Shown: positions 53,776 through 63,197 of the stretch, piece after piece | How the letters are laid out: each line of letters begins with the position of its first letter | Numbering within the stretch: position 1 is the first letter of the stretch | Source of the DNA: CAWKGV01 sp963849305 | GTDB taxonomy: Bacteria; Pseudomonadota; Alphaproteobacteria; Acetobacterales; Acetobacteraceae | DNA length: 64,000 nt | Assembly: GCA_963849305.1 (NCBI GenBank) | Contig: CAWKGV010000023.1 | Location: 248,001-312,000 of the forward strand | Reading direction: 5' to 3' | The notes under the pieces: generated by a model | The model's database searches: none | The model's input: the letters and a program-made list of their open reading frames with translations, nothing else | What the model was told of the DNA's origin: nothing | Position numbers and translations under genes: made by a program

Positions 53776-54640
53776 ATGTCCGTGCGGAAACTTCTGCTGC
53801 CGCTGATTGGAACCGCCACGGGCGAGGCGGCGCTCGCCACCGCGCTCATGATCGCCCGCCTCTGGAATGCGCATGTGCTGGCGTTGCACGTCCGGGTGGA
53901 CAGCCGCGATGTCGCCCCGCTGGCCGGGGAAGGCCTGTCCGGGGCCATGATCGAGGAGATGATGGCGGCCACGGAAAAAGAGAGCGCCCACCGCGCCCAA
54001 GCTGTGCGCGCGATGTTCGACCGTTTCGTGGCCGCTCAGGACGTACCGCTCGCGGAGCCTCATGCCGCCTCCGGTCCCAGCGCGAGCTTTGCGTCGGTAA
54101 CCGGACGGGAGGAGGATATCGTGGCCCAGCAAGCGCGGGTCGCCGATCTGACCATCGTGCCGCATCCCGAAGCCGGCGAGGATGTCTCCTCCTCCGATGC
54201 GCTGCACGCGGTCTTGTTCGATTCCGGACGCCCGGGTCCTGATCTCGCCGCAGGTCGCGCCACGAACGATCGGCACTCGCATCTGCATCGGCTGGAATGG
54301 GACGGCGGAGTCCGCCTCGGCGGTCGCGGCCGTGCTGCCCTGGCTGCGGCGGGCGGAGGCAGTGCGCATCCTGACCGCCGAAGGCTACCAGCGCCGCGGC
54401 CCGGCGGCACCCGAACTCGCCGCCTATCTGGCGCTACATAATGTGCCCGCCGAGGTCAGGGAATTCCGCCCCAGCAACGGAATCGTCGCCGCTGGGCTGC
54501 TCGCGGCGGCGCGCGAGTTCGGTTGCGATCTCCTGGCTATGGGCGCCTACTCGCATTCCAGGCTCCGTCAGCTCATCCTGGGCGGGGTCACCCGGTACGT
54601 GCTGGAACATGCCGCATTGCCGGTGATGATGAGCCGCTGA
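53776..54640 (+). pseudogene. Universal stress protein (UspA family), split by a 1-base insertion
   Basis: First frame: KLLLPLIGTATGEAALATALMIARLWNAHVLALHV and ADLTIVPHP up to FDSGRP. Second frame: VLISPQVAPRTIGTRICIGWNGTAESASAV, then LLAMGAYSHSRLRQLILGGVTRYVLEHAALPVMMS, the ATP-loop signature. The shift is one extra G at cccgggtcc (54233-54235). Span 865 = 3n+1; the repaired protein has 287 residues, a tandem Usp. AAGGAG precedes ATG 53776. MarR follows 15 bases later. Confidence 0.8.
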
Positions 54641-54655
54641 AACCGGAGGTGTCCC

Positions 54656-55156
54656 GTGAGCGCGCGGCCGGTCGGCGTCGATGACCCGGTCGTGGCCGAA
54701 GCACTCCGGGCCTACGTCAAGCTGCTCCGCGCGGCCAGAGCGGTGGTGGCGCGGCTCGAGCCGGGGGTGGCCGCCAGGGGCCTGACATCGACCCAGCTCG
54801 GCGTGCTGGAGGCGGTGTTGCACCGTGGCGCGCTGACCCAGCGAGAGCTGGGCCGCAAGGTGCTGACCAGCGCCGGCAACATGACGGATGTGATCGACAA
54901 GCTGGAGGCGCGCGGCCTGGTTCGGCGCAGCCGCAAACCGGGGGACCGCCGGGCGGTGAGCGTCGAATTGACGCCGGAAGGTCGACGAACCATCGAGGCG
55001 CTGTTCCCCCTGCACGCCCAGGACATCGCCGCCGCCATGGGGGGCCTCAGCCTGGCCGAGCTGCGCCAGCTCGGCGACCTCCTCCGCAAGCTCGGGCTGG
55101 CGGCAAGCAGAGAACACCAACAATGCGCCCTTGCTGGCGAGGACGAGGCGCACTAG
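54656..55156 (+). CDS. MarR-family transcriptional regulator
   Basis: 166 residues, GTG start after GGAGG. Winged helix: TSTQLGVLEAVLHRGALTQRELGRKVLTSAGNMTDVIDKLEARGLVRRSRKPGDRRAVSVELTPEG with the DRR wing. MarR proteins bind aromatic or oxidative effectors and release DNA. It lies directly upstream of a flavin monooxygenase and pirin gene, which it probably controls together with itself. The last 15 residues are unusual. Confidence 0.85.
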   Translation: MSARPVGVDDPVVAEALRAYVKLLRAARAVVARLEPGVAARGLTSTQLGVLEAVLHRGALTQRELGRKVLTSAGNMTDVIDKLEARGLVRRSRKPGDRRAVSVELTPEGRRTIEALFPLHAQDIAAAMGGLSLAELRQLGDLLRKLGLAASREHQQCALAGEDEAH

Positions 55157-55196
55157 GGCTGGATCTAGGGGCGCTCGCCAAAGGAGGATGTGTTCG

Positions 55197-56522
55197 ATGA
55201 GCCAGGACACAGAACGGACGGTCGATCTGCCCTATTCGCGACGGGGTGAGACCGTGCAAGCTGCGGCCGGAAAGCCGGTTGCCACGCTCCTCGCTCCGAT
55301 CGTCCAATCTGGTCGTGTGGATGTCAGCGACATCGCCCATCTGTCCGGTTCGGAGTTGCGCGATGCCCTGGTCGGACGCGCAAGGGCGCTGGTCCCTCTC
55401 CTGGAGAAGAACGCGGCGGCTACCGAAGCCGGTCGCCGCGTTGTGGAGGAGAACATCGAGGCGATACGGGCTGGGGGGCTCTTCAAGATTTTGGTCCCGC
55501 GCCGTTTTGGCGGCCTGGAAACCGATATTCGTACGCAGATCGAAGTGTCGCGCGAGCTGGCGCGCGGGTGTGGCTCCACCGCCTGGGCCAGCACGTTGAT
55601 GAATGTCTGTGCGTGGTTCGTGGGCCTGGCTTCCGCGGAAGCGCAGGACGATATCTGGGGCCGAAACGCGGAGGCGCGCGTGGCAGGCGTCTTCGCGCCG
55701 ACCGCGAAGAGCCGTCGCGTCGATGGCGGTCTGATCGTCGCGGGCAAATGGCCCTGGGCGAGCGGCTGTCTGCACGCGGATTGGGCGATCCTGGGCGTGC
55801 CGGTCGTCGATGCGGACGGCCAGAAGATCGACGAGGGGTTGGCGCTGATCCCAATGTCCGAGCTCACGATCGAGGACACATGGTTTGTCGCCGGGATGAA
55901 GGGTACTGGCAGCAATACCGTCGTGGCCAACGAGGTCTTCATTCCGGGCCGCCGGATCATTTCGGTACCGGAGCTGTTGGCCGGCGATCCGCCGACGCCA
56001 TACAAGGACGAGGCGCTGTACCACTCGTCCTTCATTCCGGTCGCCGCGCTCGTGCTCGCGGGCCCGCAGCTCGGTCTGTGTGCTCGCGCGCTGGAATATG
56101 TGATCGAGAAAGCATCGAAGCGTGCCGTCTCGTACACCTTCTACGAAACCCAGACGGCCTCGCCAAGCTTTCAACTCGCGGTCGCGAAGGCGGCGACGCT
56201 GGTGGATAGCGCCCATCTTTTTTCCTATCGGGCCGCGGATGCCATCGATGATGCGGCGCGGAACGGCCGCAAGCTCTCCTATCTCGAACGCGCGCGCGTG
56301 CGGATGGACACCGGCCACGCTGTGGAGACGGCACGAAACGCCATCGACGTGCTGATTTCCGCGCACGGTGCCTCCTCATTCGCGGACGTCAGCCCAATGC
56401 AGCGAATTTGGCGTGATTCAGAGACGGCGAGCCGCCATGCGGTGATCTCGCCCGCGATCAGCGCCGAAGTCTATGGCCGCGCGCTGCTCGGCATCACCGG
56501 TGGCGTCACGGCTCTGGTCTGA
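55197..56522 (+). CDS. Acyl-CoA-dehydrogenase-fold (group D) flavin-dependent monooxygenase
   Basis: 441 residues. NIEAIRAGGLFKILVPRRFGGLE, GCGSTAWASTLMNV, KWPWASGCLHADWAIL, DTWFVAGMKGTGSNTVVANEVFIP and MDTGHAVETARNAIDVLISAHGASSF match oxygenase components of the HpaC/HsaA-partnered class, which hydroxylate phenols with reduced flavin from a separate reductase. The Glu that acyl-CoA dehydrogenases need is not evident. ATG 55197 lies nine bases after AGGAGG; ATG 55188 is too close. No reductase gene is adjacent. Confidence 0.75.
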   Translation: MSQDTERTVDLPYSRRGETVQAAAGKPVATLLAPIVQSGRVDVSDIAHLSGSELRDALVGRARALVPLLEKNAAATEAGRRVVEENIEAIRAGGLFKILVPRRFGGLETDIRTQIEVSRELARGCGSTAWASTLMNVCAWFVGLASAEAQDDIWGRNAEARVAGVFAPTAKSRRVDGGLIVAGKWPWASGCLHADWAILGVPVVDADGQKIDEGLALIPMSELTIEDTWFVAGMKGTGSNTVVANEVFIPGRRIISVPELLAGDPPTPYKDEALYHSSFIPVAALVLAGPQLGLCARALEYVIEKASKRAVSYTFYETQTASPSFQLAVAKAATLVDSAHLFSYRAADAIDDAARNGRKLSYLERARVRMDTGHAVETARNAIDVLISAHGASSFADVSPMQRIWRDSETASRHAVISPAISAEVYGRALLGITGGVTALV

Positions 56523-56534
56523 GGGGAGAATGAG

Positions 56535-57236
56535 ATGATCGAGGTCCGTCCCTTCGCGGGGCTTGGCGGGTTCCGCAACGATTGGTTGAACGCACGGCAC
56601 CATTTCAGCTTCGGCGACTATCACGATCCGGCCCGGATGGGGCTCGGGCGGCTGCGGGTGTGGAACGATGACGAGATCGCGCCCGGCACCGGCTTCGACC
56701 CGCATCCGCACCGGGATATGGAGATCGTGACCTATGTGCGGCAGGGCGCGATCACACACCGCGACAGCCTAGGCAACGAGGGCCGCACCGAGGCGGGCGA
56801 CGTGCAGGTGATGCACGCCGGCACCGGCATCGTCCACGCCGAATACAACCGCGAGACGACCCTGACCCGCCTGTTCCAGATCTGGATCTTCCCCGATCAG
56901 CGTTCGGTCGTTCCCGGCTGGGGCGCGCGGCAGTTTCCCAGGGAACCGGGCGCGCTGAAGGTGCTGGCCAGCGGGCGCACGCGGGACGCCGGAGCCGGCG
57001 CGCTGCCGTTGTTTGCCGATGCCTCGGTGATCGCCGGCACGCTTGGCGCCGGCCAAACCGCACACCTGGCGTTGGGTTCCGGCCGCGCGGCTTATCTGGT
57101 GCCGGCAACCGGAGCGGTAACCGTCAACGCCACAGTGGTCGGCAGCCGCGATGGCGCGGCAATCTCAGGGGAGGACGAACTCGCGATCACCGCGACCGAG
57201 CCCGCCGAGCTTGTGATAGTGGACGTGGCGGCCTGA
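56535..57236 (+). CDS. Pirin-family cupin protein
   Basis: 233 residues. HHFSFGDYHDPARMGLGRLRVWNDD, GFDPHPHRDMEIVTYV, HRDSLGN, GDVQVMHAGTGIVHAEYN and LFQIWIFPD carry the three His and Glu metal ligands of the first cupin. Close to E. coli YhhW, which has quercetin dioxygenase activity. Twelve bases after the monooxygenase, so the operon is MarR-monooxygenase-pirin. Confidence 0.88.
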   Translation: MIEVRPFAGLGGFRNDWLNARHHFSFGDYHDPARMGLGRLRVWNDDEIAPGTGFDPHPHRDMEIVTYVRQGAITHRDSLGNEGRTEAGDVQVMHAGTGIVHAEYNRETTLTRLFQIWIFPDQRSVVPGWGARQFPREPGALKVLASGRTRDAGAGALPLFADASVIAGTLGAGQTAHLALGSGRAAYLVPATGAVTVNATVVGSRDGAAISGEDELAITATEPAELVIVDVAA

Positions 57237-57315
57237 TACGCCTGCCCGCTCTGGGCTGGTGTGCCCTGGCGAGAGAGGTCGCCGCGCGACAGCATGGCGG
57301 GTGACGGCTATGTCC

Positions 57316-57972
57316 TCAAGATAACGGGGCGAGCAACCGGAACAGCGACACCTCGCGCTCCGTCCGGTCCTCCAGCTCCAGCGTGGTCGGGACGACGTAG
57401 CGGGCGAATGACGCGAGACCCTCGCGCGGCAGATAGGTGCGGCCAGGGTCCGCGATCCATACCTCGGCGGCGCGCGCCAATTCGCGCAGCCACGGCAGGA
57501 CGTGGGCCGTCATTGGCGCCTCGTAGCAGACATCGCCGCACAGGATCAGATCCCAGCGGCAGGCGGCGCTCACCAGGTCGTCCGACGCCACTGTCAGAGT
57601 GACGCCGTTCGCCGCGGCGTTCGCACCGATAGCGGCCGCCGCGAGCGGGTCAATGTCCGCCGCCTCCACGCTAGCCGCGCCCGCCAGCGCGGCCCCAATG
57701 GCGGCGATCCCGCAGCCGGCGGCGAAATCAAGCACGCGCCGCCCGGCGACCGCGTCTCGGTGGTCCAGGATGTGACGCGCCAAGGCCTGGCCGCCGGGCC
57801 AGGCGAAGGCCCAGAACGGCGGGGCGACGTTGCGCGCCTCCCGCCACGCCTCGGTGGCGTGCCAGATCGGCGTGATTTCGCTCGCGAGGAACAGGGCGAT
57901 CTCGGGGACCAGCGGTGCGCGCCCGAATAGCGTGTTGGCGCGGACGAATGCCGCCGCGTCGGTCAAAGCCAC
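57316..57972 (-). CDS. Class I methyltransferase, ETFB-lysine/nicotinamide N-methyltransferase-like
   Basis: 218 residues. PPFWAFAWPGGQALARHIL, RRVLDFAAGCGIAAIGAAL (SAM motif I), ADIDPLAAAAIGANAAANG, DLILCGDVCYE (motif IV). This set is that of the Prmt-like protein lysine methyltransferases such as ETFB-KMT. The GTG start overlaps the ubiA stop by 10 bases, so it is translationally coupled to ubiA. Target not known. Confidence 0.75.
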   Translation of the reverse strand: MALTDAAAFVRANTLFGRAPLVPEIALFLASEITPIWHATEAWREARNVAPPFWAFAWPGGQALARHILDHRDAVAGRRVLDFAAGCGIAAIGAALAGAASVEAADIDPLAAAAIGANAAANGVTLTVASDDLVSAACRWDLILCGDVCYEAPMTAHVLPWLRELARAAEVWIADPGRTYLPREGLASFARYVVPTTLELEDRTEREVSLFRLLAPLS

Positions 57973-58862
57973 CCGATCAAGATGGCGGCGGCGGCGGTCA
58001 GGCCGGTCTCGCGATTGAGCCGGAACAGCCGCAAGCAGCCGGCCGGGTCATGGATGTCGAGCCGCGCGACCTGCCAGGCCAGCAGTCCCGCCGGCACCAG
58101 CAACCCCGGGTAGAACCAGGCGCGCAGGCCGGCGAGCCAGCCCGCCAGAGCGAGCAACAGCAGCGCCCCGGCATAGCAGCCGGCGAGGAACGGCCGCGTG
58201 CGCTCGCCGAACAGGCGCGCCGTGGACTTCACGCCGGCCAGCGCGTCGTCCTCGCGGTCCTGATGCGCGTAGATCGTGTCGAAGCCGAGATCCCATAAGA
58301 TCACCGCGCCATAAAGCGCCGCCCAGGCGGGATCGATCCGCCCCGCGGTGGCGGCATAGCCCAGCGGCGCCCCGAAACCGAACGTGAATCCCATGACGAG
58401 TTGCGGCCACCAGGTGATCCGCTTCGCCAGCGGATAAAGCCCGACCAGCAGCAACGAACCGGCGCCGAGCGCGCGGGCGAGCGGATTGAGCTGCACCAGG
58501 ATCGCCAGGCCGGCGAGTAGCAGGACGGCCAGGAACACAAGGGCCTGGCGCGGGCGCAACACCCCGGAGGCGAGCGGGCGGGCGGCGGTGCGGGCCACCT
58601 TGCGGTCGAGGTCGCGGTCCCAGAGGTCGTTGACTACGCACCCGGCGGCCCGCATCACCACGCTGCCGAGCGCGAACAGCAGCACCAGCCAGGCGGATCG
58701 GCTCGCCGGCGCGCCGGCCAGCAGGATGCCCCAAAGCCCCGGCAGGAACAGCAGCCAGGCGCCAATCGGCCGGTCGAGCCGGGCAAGCAACACATAAGGC
58801 CGCCAGGCCCGGGGTAGCCGGGCCACCCAGCCGGTGGCGACAATGTCGGTGAACGCGCTCAT
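57963..58862 (-). CDS. ubiA: 4-hydroxybenzoate polyprenyltransferase
   Basis: 299 residues, about eight membrane spans. Asp-rich motifs NDLWDRDLDRKVARTAARPLASG and DTIYAHQDREDDALAGVKSTA bind Mg-diphosphate. LLARLDRPIGAWLLFLPGLWGI is a typical N-terminus. Transfers the polyprenyl tail to 4-hydroxybenzoate in ubiquinone synthesis. ATG 58862; divergent from rsmE by 22 bases. Confidence 0.92.
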   Translation of the reverse strand: MSAFTDIVATGWVARLPRAWRPYVLLARLDRPIGAWLLFLPGLWGILLAGAPASRSAWLVLLFALGSVVMRAAGCVVNDLWDRDLDRKVARTAARPLASGVLRPRQALVFLAVLLLAGLAILVQLNPLARALGAGSLLLVGLYPLAKRITWWPQLVMGFTFGFGAPLGYAATAGRIDPAWAALYGAVILWDLGFDTIYAHQDREDDALAGVKSTARLFGERTRPFLAGCYAGALLLLALAGWLAGLRAWFYPGLLVPAGLLAWQVARLDIHDPAGCLRLFRLNRETGLTAAAAILIGWL

Positions 58863-58884
58863 CGAGGCTAATCTGCCGCCCGGC

Positions 58885-59592
58885 ATGGCAAGGTCAATCC
58901 GCCTGTTCGTGGACGCGCCGCTCGGTCCCGGCGCCGAGCCCGAGATCGCGCCGGGCCAGGCGCATTACCTCGCCCATGTGATGCGCCGCGGGCCCGGCGA
59001 CCCGGTGCGAAGCTTCAACGGCCGCGACGGCGAGTGGCTGGGACGGATTGCCAGCCTGCGTCGTGACCGCCCCAGCCTGACGATCGAGCGCCAGCTTCGC
59101 CCGCAGCCCCCGGAGCCAGATCATTGGCTGGCCTTCGCCCTGCTCAAGCGCGATGCCACCGACCTCCTGGTGCAAAAAGCAACCGAGCTGGGAGCCTCGG
59201 CTCTGATCCCGGTGAGGAGCGAACGCACCAATGCCGAGCGGGTGAATGAGGCGCGGCTGGCCGCCATCGCGATCGAGGCCGCCGAGCAGAGCGAGCGGCT
59301 TAGCGTGCCCGACATCCGCCCGCCGCAGCGCCTCGCCGCGCTCCTTGCCGCCTGGCCGGCCGCGCGGCCGCTGTTCACCGCCCTGGCGCGGGGCGCCGCA
59401 CCGCCGGTCTCGCCCATGCCAGGGCCGGCCGGGCTGCTGATCGGCCCGGAGGGCGGGTTCACCGAGGCGGAGCTTGACGCCCTCGGCCGGTTTCCGTTTG
59501 TAAGGCCGGTCAGCCTCGGGCCGCGCATCCTGCGGGCCGAGACCGCGGCTATCGCCGGGCTGGTGCTGTTGCAGGCGGAACGCGGCGGCTGA
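58885..59592 (+). CDS. rsmE: 16S rRNA (uracil-1498-N3)-methyltransferase
   Basis: 235 residues. RLFVDAPL with QAHYLAHVMRRGPGD in the PUA-like N-domain; the SPOUT knot has KRDATDLLVQKATELGASALIPVRSERT, EAAEQSERL, GLLIGPEGGFTEAELD and VSLGPRILRAETAAIAGL. It methylates U1498 in the decoding region. gshA follows, as commonly seen in alphaproteobacteria. Confidence 0.92.
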   Translation: MARSIRLFVDAPLGPGAEPEIAPGQAHYLAHVMRRGPGDPVRSFNGRDGEWLGRIASLRRDRPSLTIERQLRPQPPEPDHWLAFALLKRDATDLLVQKATELGASALIPVRSERTNAERVNEARLAAIAIEAAEQSERLSVPDIRPPQRLAALLAAWPAARPLFTALARGAAPPVSPMPGPAGLLIGPEGGFTEAELDALGRFPFVRPVSLGPRILRAETAAIAGLVLLQAERGG

Positions 59593-59671
59593 ATACTCCG
59601 CCCTCACCTTCGAGACGTTCGGAACCAGATGTCGAATCCTGCCGACGCCGAACTCGACGCCGATCGCCTCC

Positions 59672-61009
59672 GTGCGGCAGCTTGCCGATTACTTCGCCGC
59701 TGGCTGCAAGCCGCGCGAGAAATTTCAAATCGGAACCGAGCACGAGAAGTTCGGCTTCCGCCACGACGACTATGCCCCGCCCGGATACGAGCCGGATGGC
59801 TGGCACAAAGGGTCGATTCGCGGCGTGCTCGAAGCGATGGCGCGCGAAGAGGGCGAGCCAATTCTCGACCGCGGCAATCCCGTCGGCCTCACCCAAGACG
59901 GGGCCAGCATCTCGCTGGAGCCGGCCGGGCAGCTCGAATTATCCGGGGCGCCGCTGGAAACTCTGCACCACACAAGGGCGGAGCTGACCCGGCATTTCGA
60001 GCAGGTCCGCCGCGCCGCCGCACCGCTTGGGCTCGGCTTCGCCCCGCTCGGCTTCCACCCAACCATGACCCGGGCCGCCATGCCCTGGATGCCTAAGGGC
60101 CGCTACGCCATCATGCGTGGTTACATGCCAAAAGTGGGCACGCTCGGGCTGGATATGATGACCCGGACCTGCACGGTTCAGGTGAACCTCGATTACGCCT
60201 CGGAGCAGGACATGCGGCGCAAGCTGCGGGTCTCGCTCGCGCTTCAGCCCTTGGCGACCGCGCTGTTCGCCAATTCCCCATTCACCGAGGGCCGACCGAA
60301 CGGGTATCTGTCCTATCGCGCCCAAGTCTGGACCGACACCGACAACGACCGCTCCGGCATCCCGGCGGTGATGTTCGAGGAGGGCTTCGGCTTTGAGCGA
60401 TATGCCCAATGGCTGGTCGAGCGGGTGCCAATGTATTTCGTCTATCGCGACGGCCGGTATATCGACGTGGCCGGCCGCTCGTTCCGGGATTTCATGGCCG
60501 GGCGGCTGCACAACCTGGCCGGGGTGGTCGCCACGATCGGCGATTTCGCCGACCATGTGACCACGGTGTTCACCGACGTCCGGGTCAAACGGTTCCTGGA
60601 GATGCGCGGCGCCGATGCCGGCACGCCGGAGATGATGCTGGCGCAATCGGCGTTCTGGGTGGGCCTGCTTTACGACGAGGCGGCGCTGGACGCCGCCCTG
60701 GCGCTCACGCGCGACATCGGCTGGGCCGACGCGATGGAGCTTCGGACGGCGGTGCCTCGCCTCGGACTCGAGGCGCGGTGGCGGGGCGGCGAACTGCGCG
60801 ACCTCGCCCGCGAGGCCGTGGCGATTGCCGCCGATGGGCTGCGCGCCCGAGACCGGCTTGACGCCGCGGGACGGGACGAGCGCATGTTTCTGACGCCGCT
60901 GGAAGCGGTGGTCGCGGGCGCGCCATGCCAGGCCGAGCACTGGCTCGCGCGATTCCATGGGGCATGGGCCGGCGATGTTCGGCGGATTTTCAATGAAGCG
61001 GCGATCTAG
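59672..61009 (+). CDS. gshA: Glutamate-cysteine ligase, plant type (possible 5' frameshift)
   Basis: 445 residues from GTG 59672. QIGTEHEKFGFR, GNPVGLTQDGASISLEPAGQLELSGAPL, FHPTMTRAAMPWMPKGRYAIM, DMMTRTCTVQVNLDYASE and NSPFTEGRPNGYLSYRAQVW are the plant/alphaproteobacterial GCL blocks. First step of glutathione synthesis, serving the GSTs here. GTG 59672 has no ribosome site. An ATG at 59629 encodes MSNPADAELD, a typical N-terminus, but in the frame one base off; the span 59629-61009 is 3n+1, so one extra base probably separates the true start from the body. Confidence 0.85.
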   Translation: MRQLADYFAAGCKPREKFQIGTEHEKFGFRHDDYAPPGYEPDGWHKGSIRGVLEAMAREEGEPILDRGNPVGLTQDGASISLEPAGQLELSGAPLETLHHTRAELTRHFEQVRRAAAPLGLGFAPLGFHPTMTRAAMPWMPKGRYAIMRGYMPKVGTLGLDMMTRTCTVQVNLDYASEQDMRRKLRVSLALQPLATALFANSPFTEGRPNGYLSYRAQVWTDTDNDRSGIPAVMFEEGFGFERYAQWLVERVPMYFVYRDGRYIDVAGRSFRDFMAGRLHNLAGVVATIGDFADHVTTVFTDVRVKRFLEMRGADAGTPEMMLAQSAFWVGLLYDEAALDAALALTRDIGWADAMELRTAVPRLGLEARWRGGELRDLAREAVAIAADGLRARDRLDAAGRDERMFLTPLEAVVAGAPCQAEHWLARFHGAWAGDVRRIFNEAAI

Positions 61010-61080
61010 AGGCGTGATTTTCGGGTTAGGCGTGCGTTCAAGCTTGCTTCTGCAACCCCGAAGCGCACTATAAGGTGATT

Positions 61081-63183
61081 ATGTTCGCAAGCGCACCCCG
61101 GTCAGCCGGCCGGACCTCCGCCCTCGTCTCGCCCGCCAACGTGGTGCTGCGGCTCAGGCTCATCGGTCAGATGGAAGCCTGGGCGCTGACCTCGGACAGC
61201 GTGCTGCCAGCAGGCCGCAAGACGCGGGCGCTGCTCGCGGTTATCGCGCTCTCAGCGCCACGTCCCGCGTTGCGCGGCAAGCTCGCTGAACTGCTCTGGA
61301 GCCGCCGGCCGGAGGAGCAGGCCCGCGCCTCGCTGCGCCAGGAAATCCATCGCCTTTTGGAAGTATTGGCTCCCGCCGGCCCGGACGTGATCCAGGTCAC
61401 GCGCGATCACCTGTCCATACGCCCGGGTGCCGCATGGGTGGACGTAGAGGAGGTGATGCGCGCAACGGTGGAACATCCGGCCTCGCTTTCACTTCTGGAC
61501 GGGGATCTGCTGGAAGATCTGGACGGCTGCGATTCGGCCTTCGACACATGGCTCACCACCGAGCGCGAGGGTCTGCGCGACCGGGCGCGCACGCTGGCCG
61601 AGGAGCTGCTGCGGACGCAGGTGGAGCCCGAGGCGGCGATCCCGGCCGCCCAGCGGCTGCTTCAAATCGACCGCGCCCATGAGGGCGCCTGGCGGGCGCT
61701 CATGAAGGCCCATGCCGAGCGAGGCGAGCGGGGCATGGCGATCCAGGCCTACGACCGTTGCCGCGCCGTACTCGCCGACCTGCTGGACGCGGCGCCTTCA
61801 GCCGAGACACAGAAGCTCCTGACCGAGATCCGGGGCCCCTCCGGCAGCCGCCTGCCGCTGCGCCCGCCGCCGCCCAGGGTGCCGGAGCGAGGGATGGCGG
61901 AGCGGCAGGAACTCCTGGCGCCGATCGAGCAGCGGGCCACGGTCAACCGTGGCGGGGCGCATGTCGGGGTGATGCCGCTCCAGCTCGTGGGCACCGAGGA
62001 GCAGGACGCGCATCTCGCGCCGGGGCTGGCCGAGGAAATCACGGCCGCGCTCTCCCAGTTCCGCTGGATGTTCGTGGTGTCCTCGAACTCGCTCGCGCGC
62101 TTCGCCGACGACAGCCGCGACGAGGAGGCGATCCGGCGCGCCTTCGGGCTCGATTTCCTGCTTGACGGCACGATCCAGCGGGTGCGCAGCCGGCTGCGCA
62201 TCACCGTCCGCCTGCTCGACCTCAGGGCCAGCAACCAGGTGGTCTGGGCACGCCGCTTCGATCGCACCGTCAACGACATCCTGTCGTTGCAAGACGAGAT
62301 CGCCGCCGAGGTGGTGGCCCAGATCGACCCAGAGATCCTGCTGATCGAGGCCAAGCGCGTGGCCAGCCGCCCGGTGATCGACGCGACCGCCTATGACTTG
62401 ATGCTGCGGGCCGTGCCGCTGATGAGCCGGATGGAGCGCGGCCCGTTCATGCAGGCCGGGGACCATCTGCGCCAGGCGATCGAGGTCGAGCCCGAGTACG
62501 CCGCCGCCCATGCCTGGTTCGCCTATTGGCACGTGTTCCTGGTCGGCCAGGGCTGGGCGGAGGACGCGGACAGCGCGATGCAGGAGGCGGGGCGGCTGGC
62601 CGAGCGGGCCATCCAGCTCGACCCGGTCGACGCGCGCGCGCTCACGATCGCCGGCCACGTGCGCGCCTTCCTGCACCACGAGCTGCAAGAGGCGGCCACG
62701 CTGCACGAGCGGTCGCTGTCGCTCAACCCGAACCTGGCCATGGCCTGGGCGCTGTCGGCGGTGACCTATGCCTATATGGGCGATGTCGAGCAGGCGGAGC
62801 GCCGGATTAGCCGCTACAAGAAGCTGTCTCCGCTCGACCCGCACGCCTTCATTTTCGACGGGTTCTTCACCATCGTTTTCCTGCTGAAGCGGGACTACGA
62901 GGCGGCAGCGGCGGCGGGGCGGGCGGCGACGCAGATGAATCCGTCGCTCTCGGCCGGGTTCAAACCCTATCTCGCGGCACTCGGCCATCTGGGCCGCCAA
63001 CAGGAAGCGACGGCCGCGCTCCGCCGCCTGGCCGCCGTGGAGCCCGATTTCACGGTCCAGCGATTCCTCGCGACCTCTGCCTTCGAGCGCGAGAGCGATC
63101 GGGAGAACTATGCCGAGGGCCTGCGGCTCGCCGGCGTGCCCGAGACCGACGAGGAGGCCGAGGCTGAAAGCCAGGCGCTCTGA
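61081..63183 (+). CDS. SARP/BTAD-type regulator with TolB-N-like and TPR domains
   Basis: 700 residues. The N-terminal winged-helix-like part (RLRLIGQMEAWALTSDSVLPAGRKTRALLAVIAL...LLWSRRPEEQARASLRQEIHRLLE) is followed by a BTAD helical region (about 120-235: GDLLEDLDGCDSAFDTWL, AHEGAWRALMKAHAERGERGMAIQAYDRCR). Residues 285-425 resemble the adenylate-cyclase-associated TolB-N domain (LAPGLAEEITAALSQFRWMFVVS, LLDGTIQRVRSRLRITVRLLD). The C-terminus has TPR repeats (LSLNPNLAMAWALSAVTYAYMGDVEQAERRI). Target genes unknown. ATG 61081 after AAGG. Confidence 0.75.
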   Translation: MFASAPRSAGRTSALVSPANVVLRLRLIGQMEAWALTSDSVLPAGRKTRALLAVIALSAPRPALRGKLAELLWSRRPEEQARASLRQEIHRLLEVLAPAGPDVIQVTRDHLSIRPGAAWVDVEEVMRATVEHPASLSLLDGDLLEDLDGCDSAFDTWLTTEREGLRDRARTLAEELLRTQVEPEAAIPAAQRLLQIDRAHEGAWRALMKAHAERGERGMAIQAYDRCRAVLADLLDAAPSAETQKLLTEIRGPSGSRLPLRPPPPRVPERGMAERQELLAPIEQRATVNRGGAHVGVMPLQLVGTEEQDAHLAPGLAEEITAALSQFRWMFVVSSNSLARFADDSRDEEAIRRAFGLDFLLDGTIQRVRSRLRITVRLLDLRASNQVVWARRFDRTVNDILSLQDEIAAEVVAQIDPEILLIEAKRVASRPVIDATAYDLMLRAVPLMSRMERGPFMQAGDHLRQAIEVEPEYAAAHAWFAYWHVFLVGQGWAEDADSAMQEAGRLAERAIQLDPVDARALTIAGHVRAFLHHELQEAATLHERSLSLNPNLAMAWALSAVTYAYMGDVEQAERRISRYKKLSPLDPHAFIFDGFFTIVFLLKRDYEAAAAAGRAATQMNPSLSAGFKPYLAALGHLGRQQEATAALRRLAAVEPDFTVQRFLATSAFERESDRENYAEGLRLAGVPETDEEAEAESQAL

Positions 63184-63197
63184 CGCTCGGATGCGAG

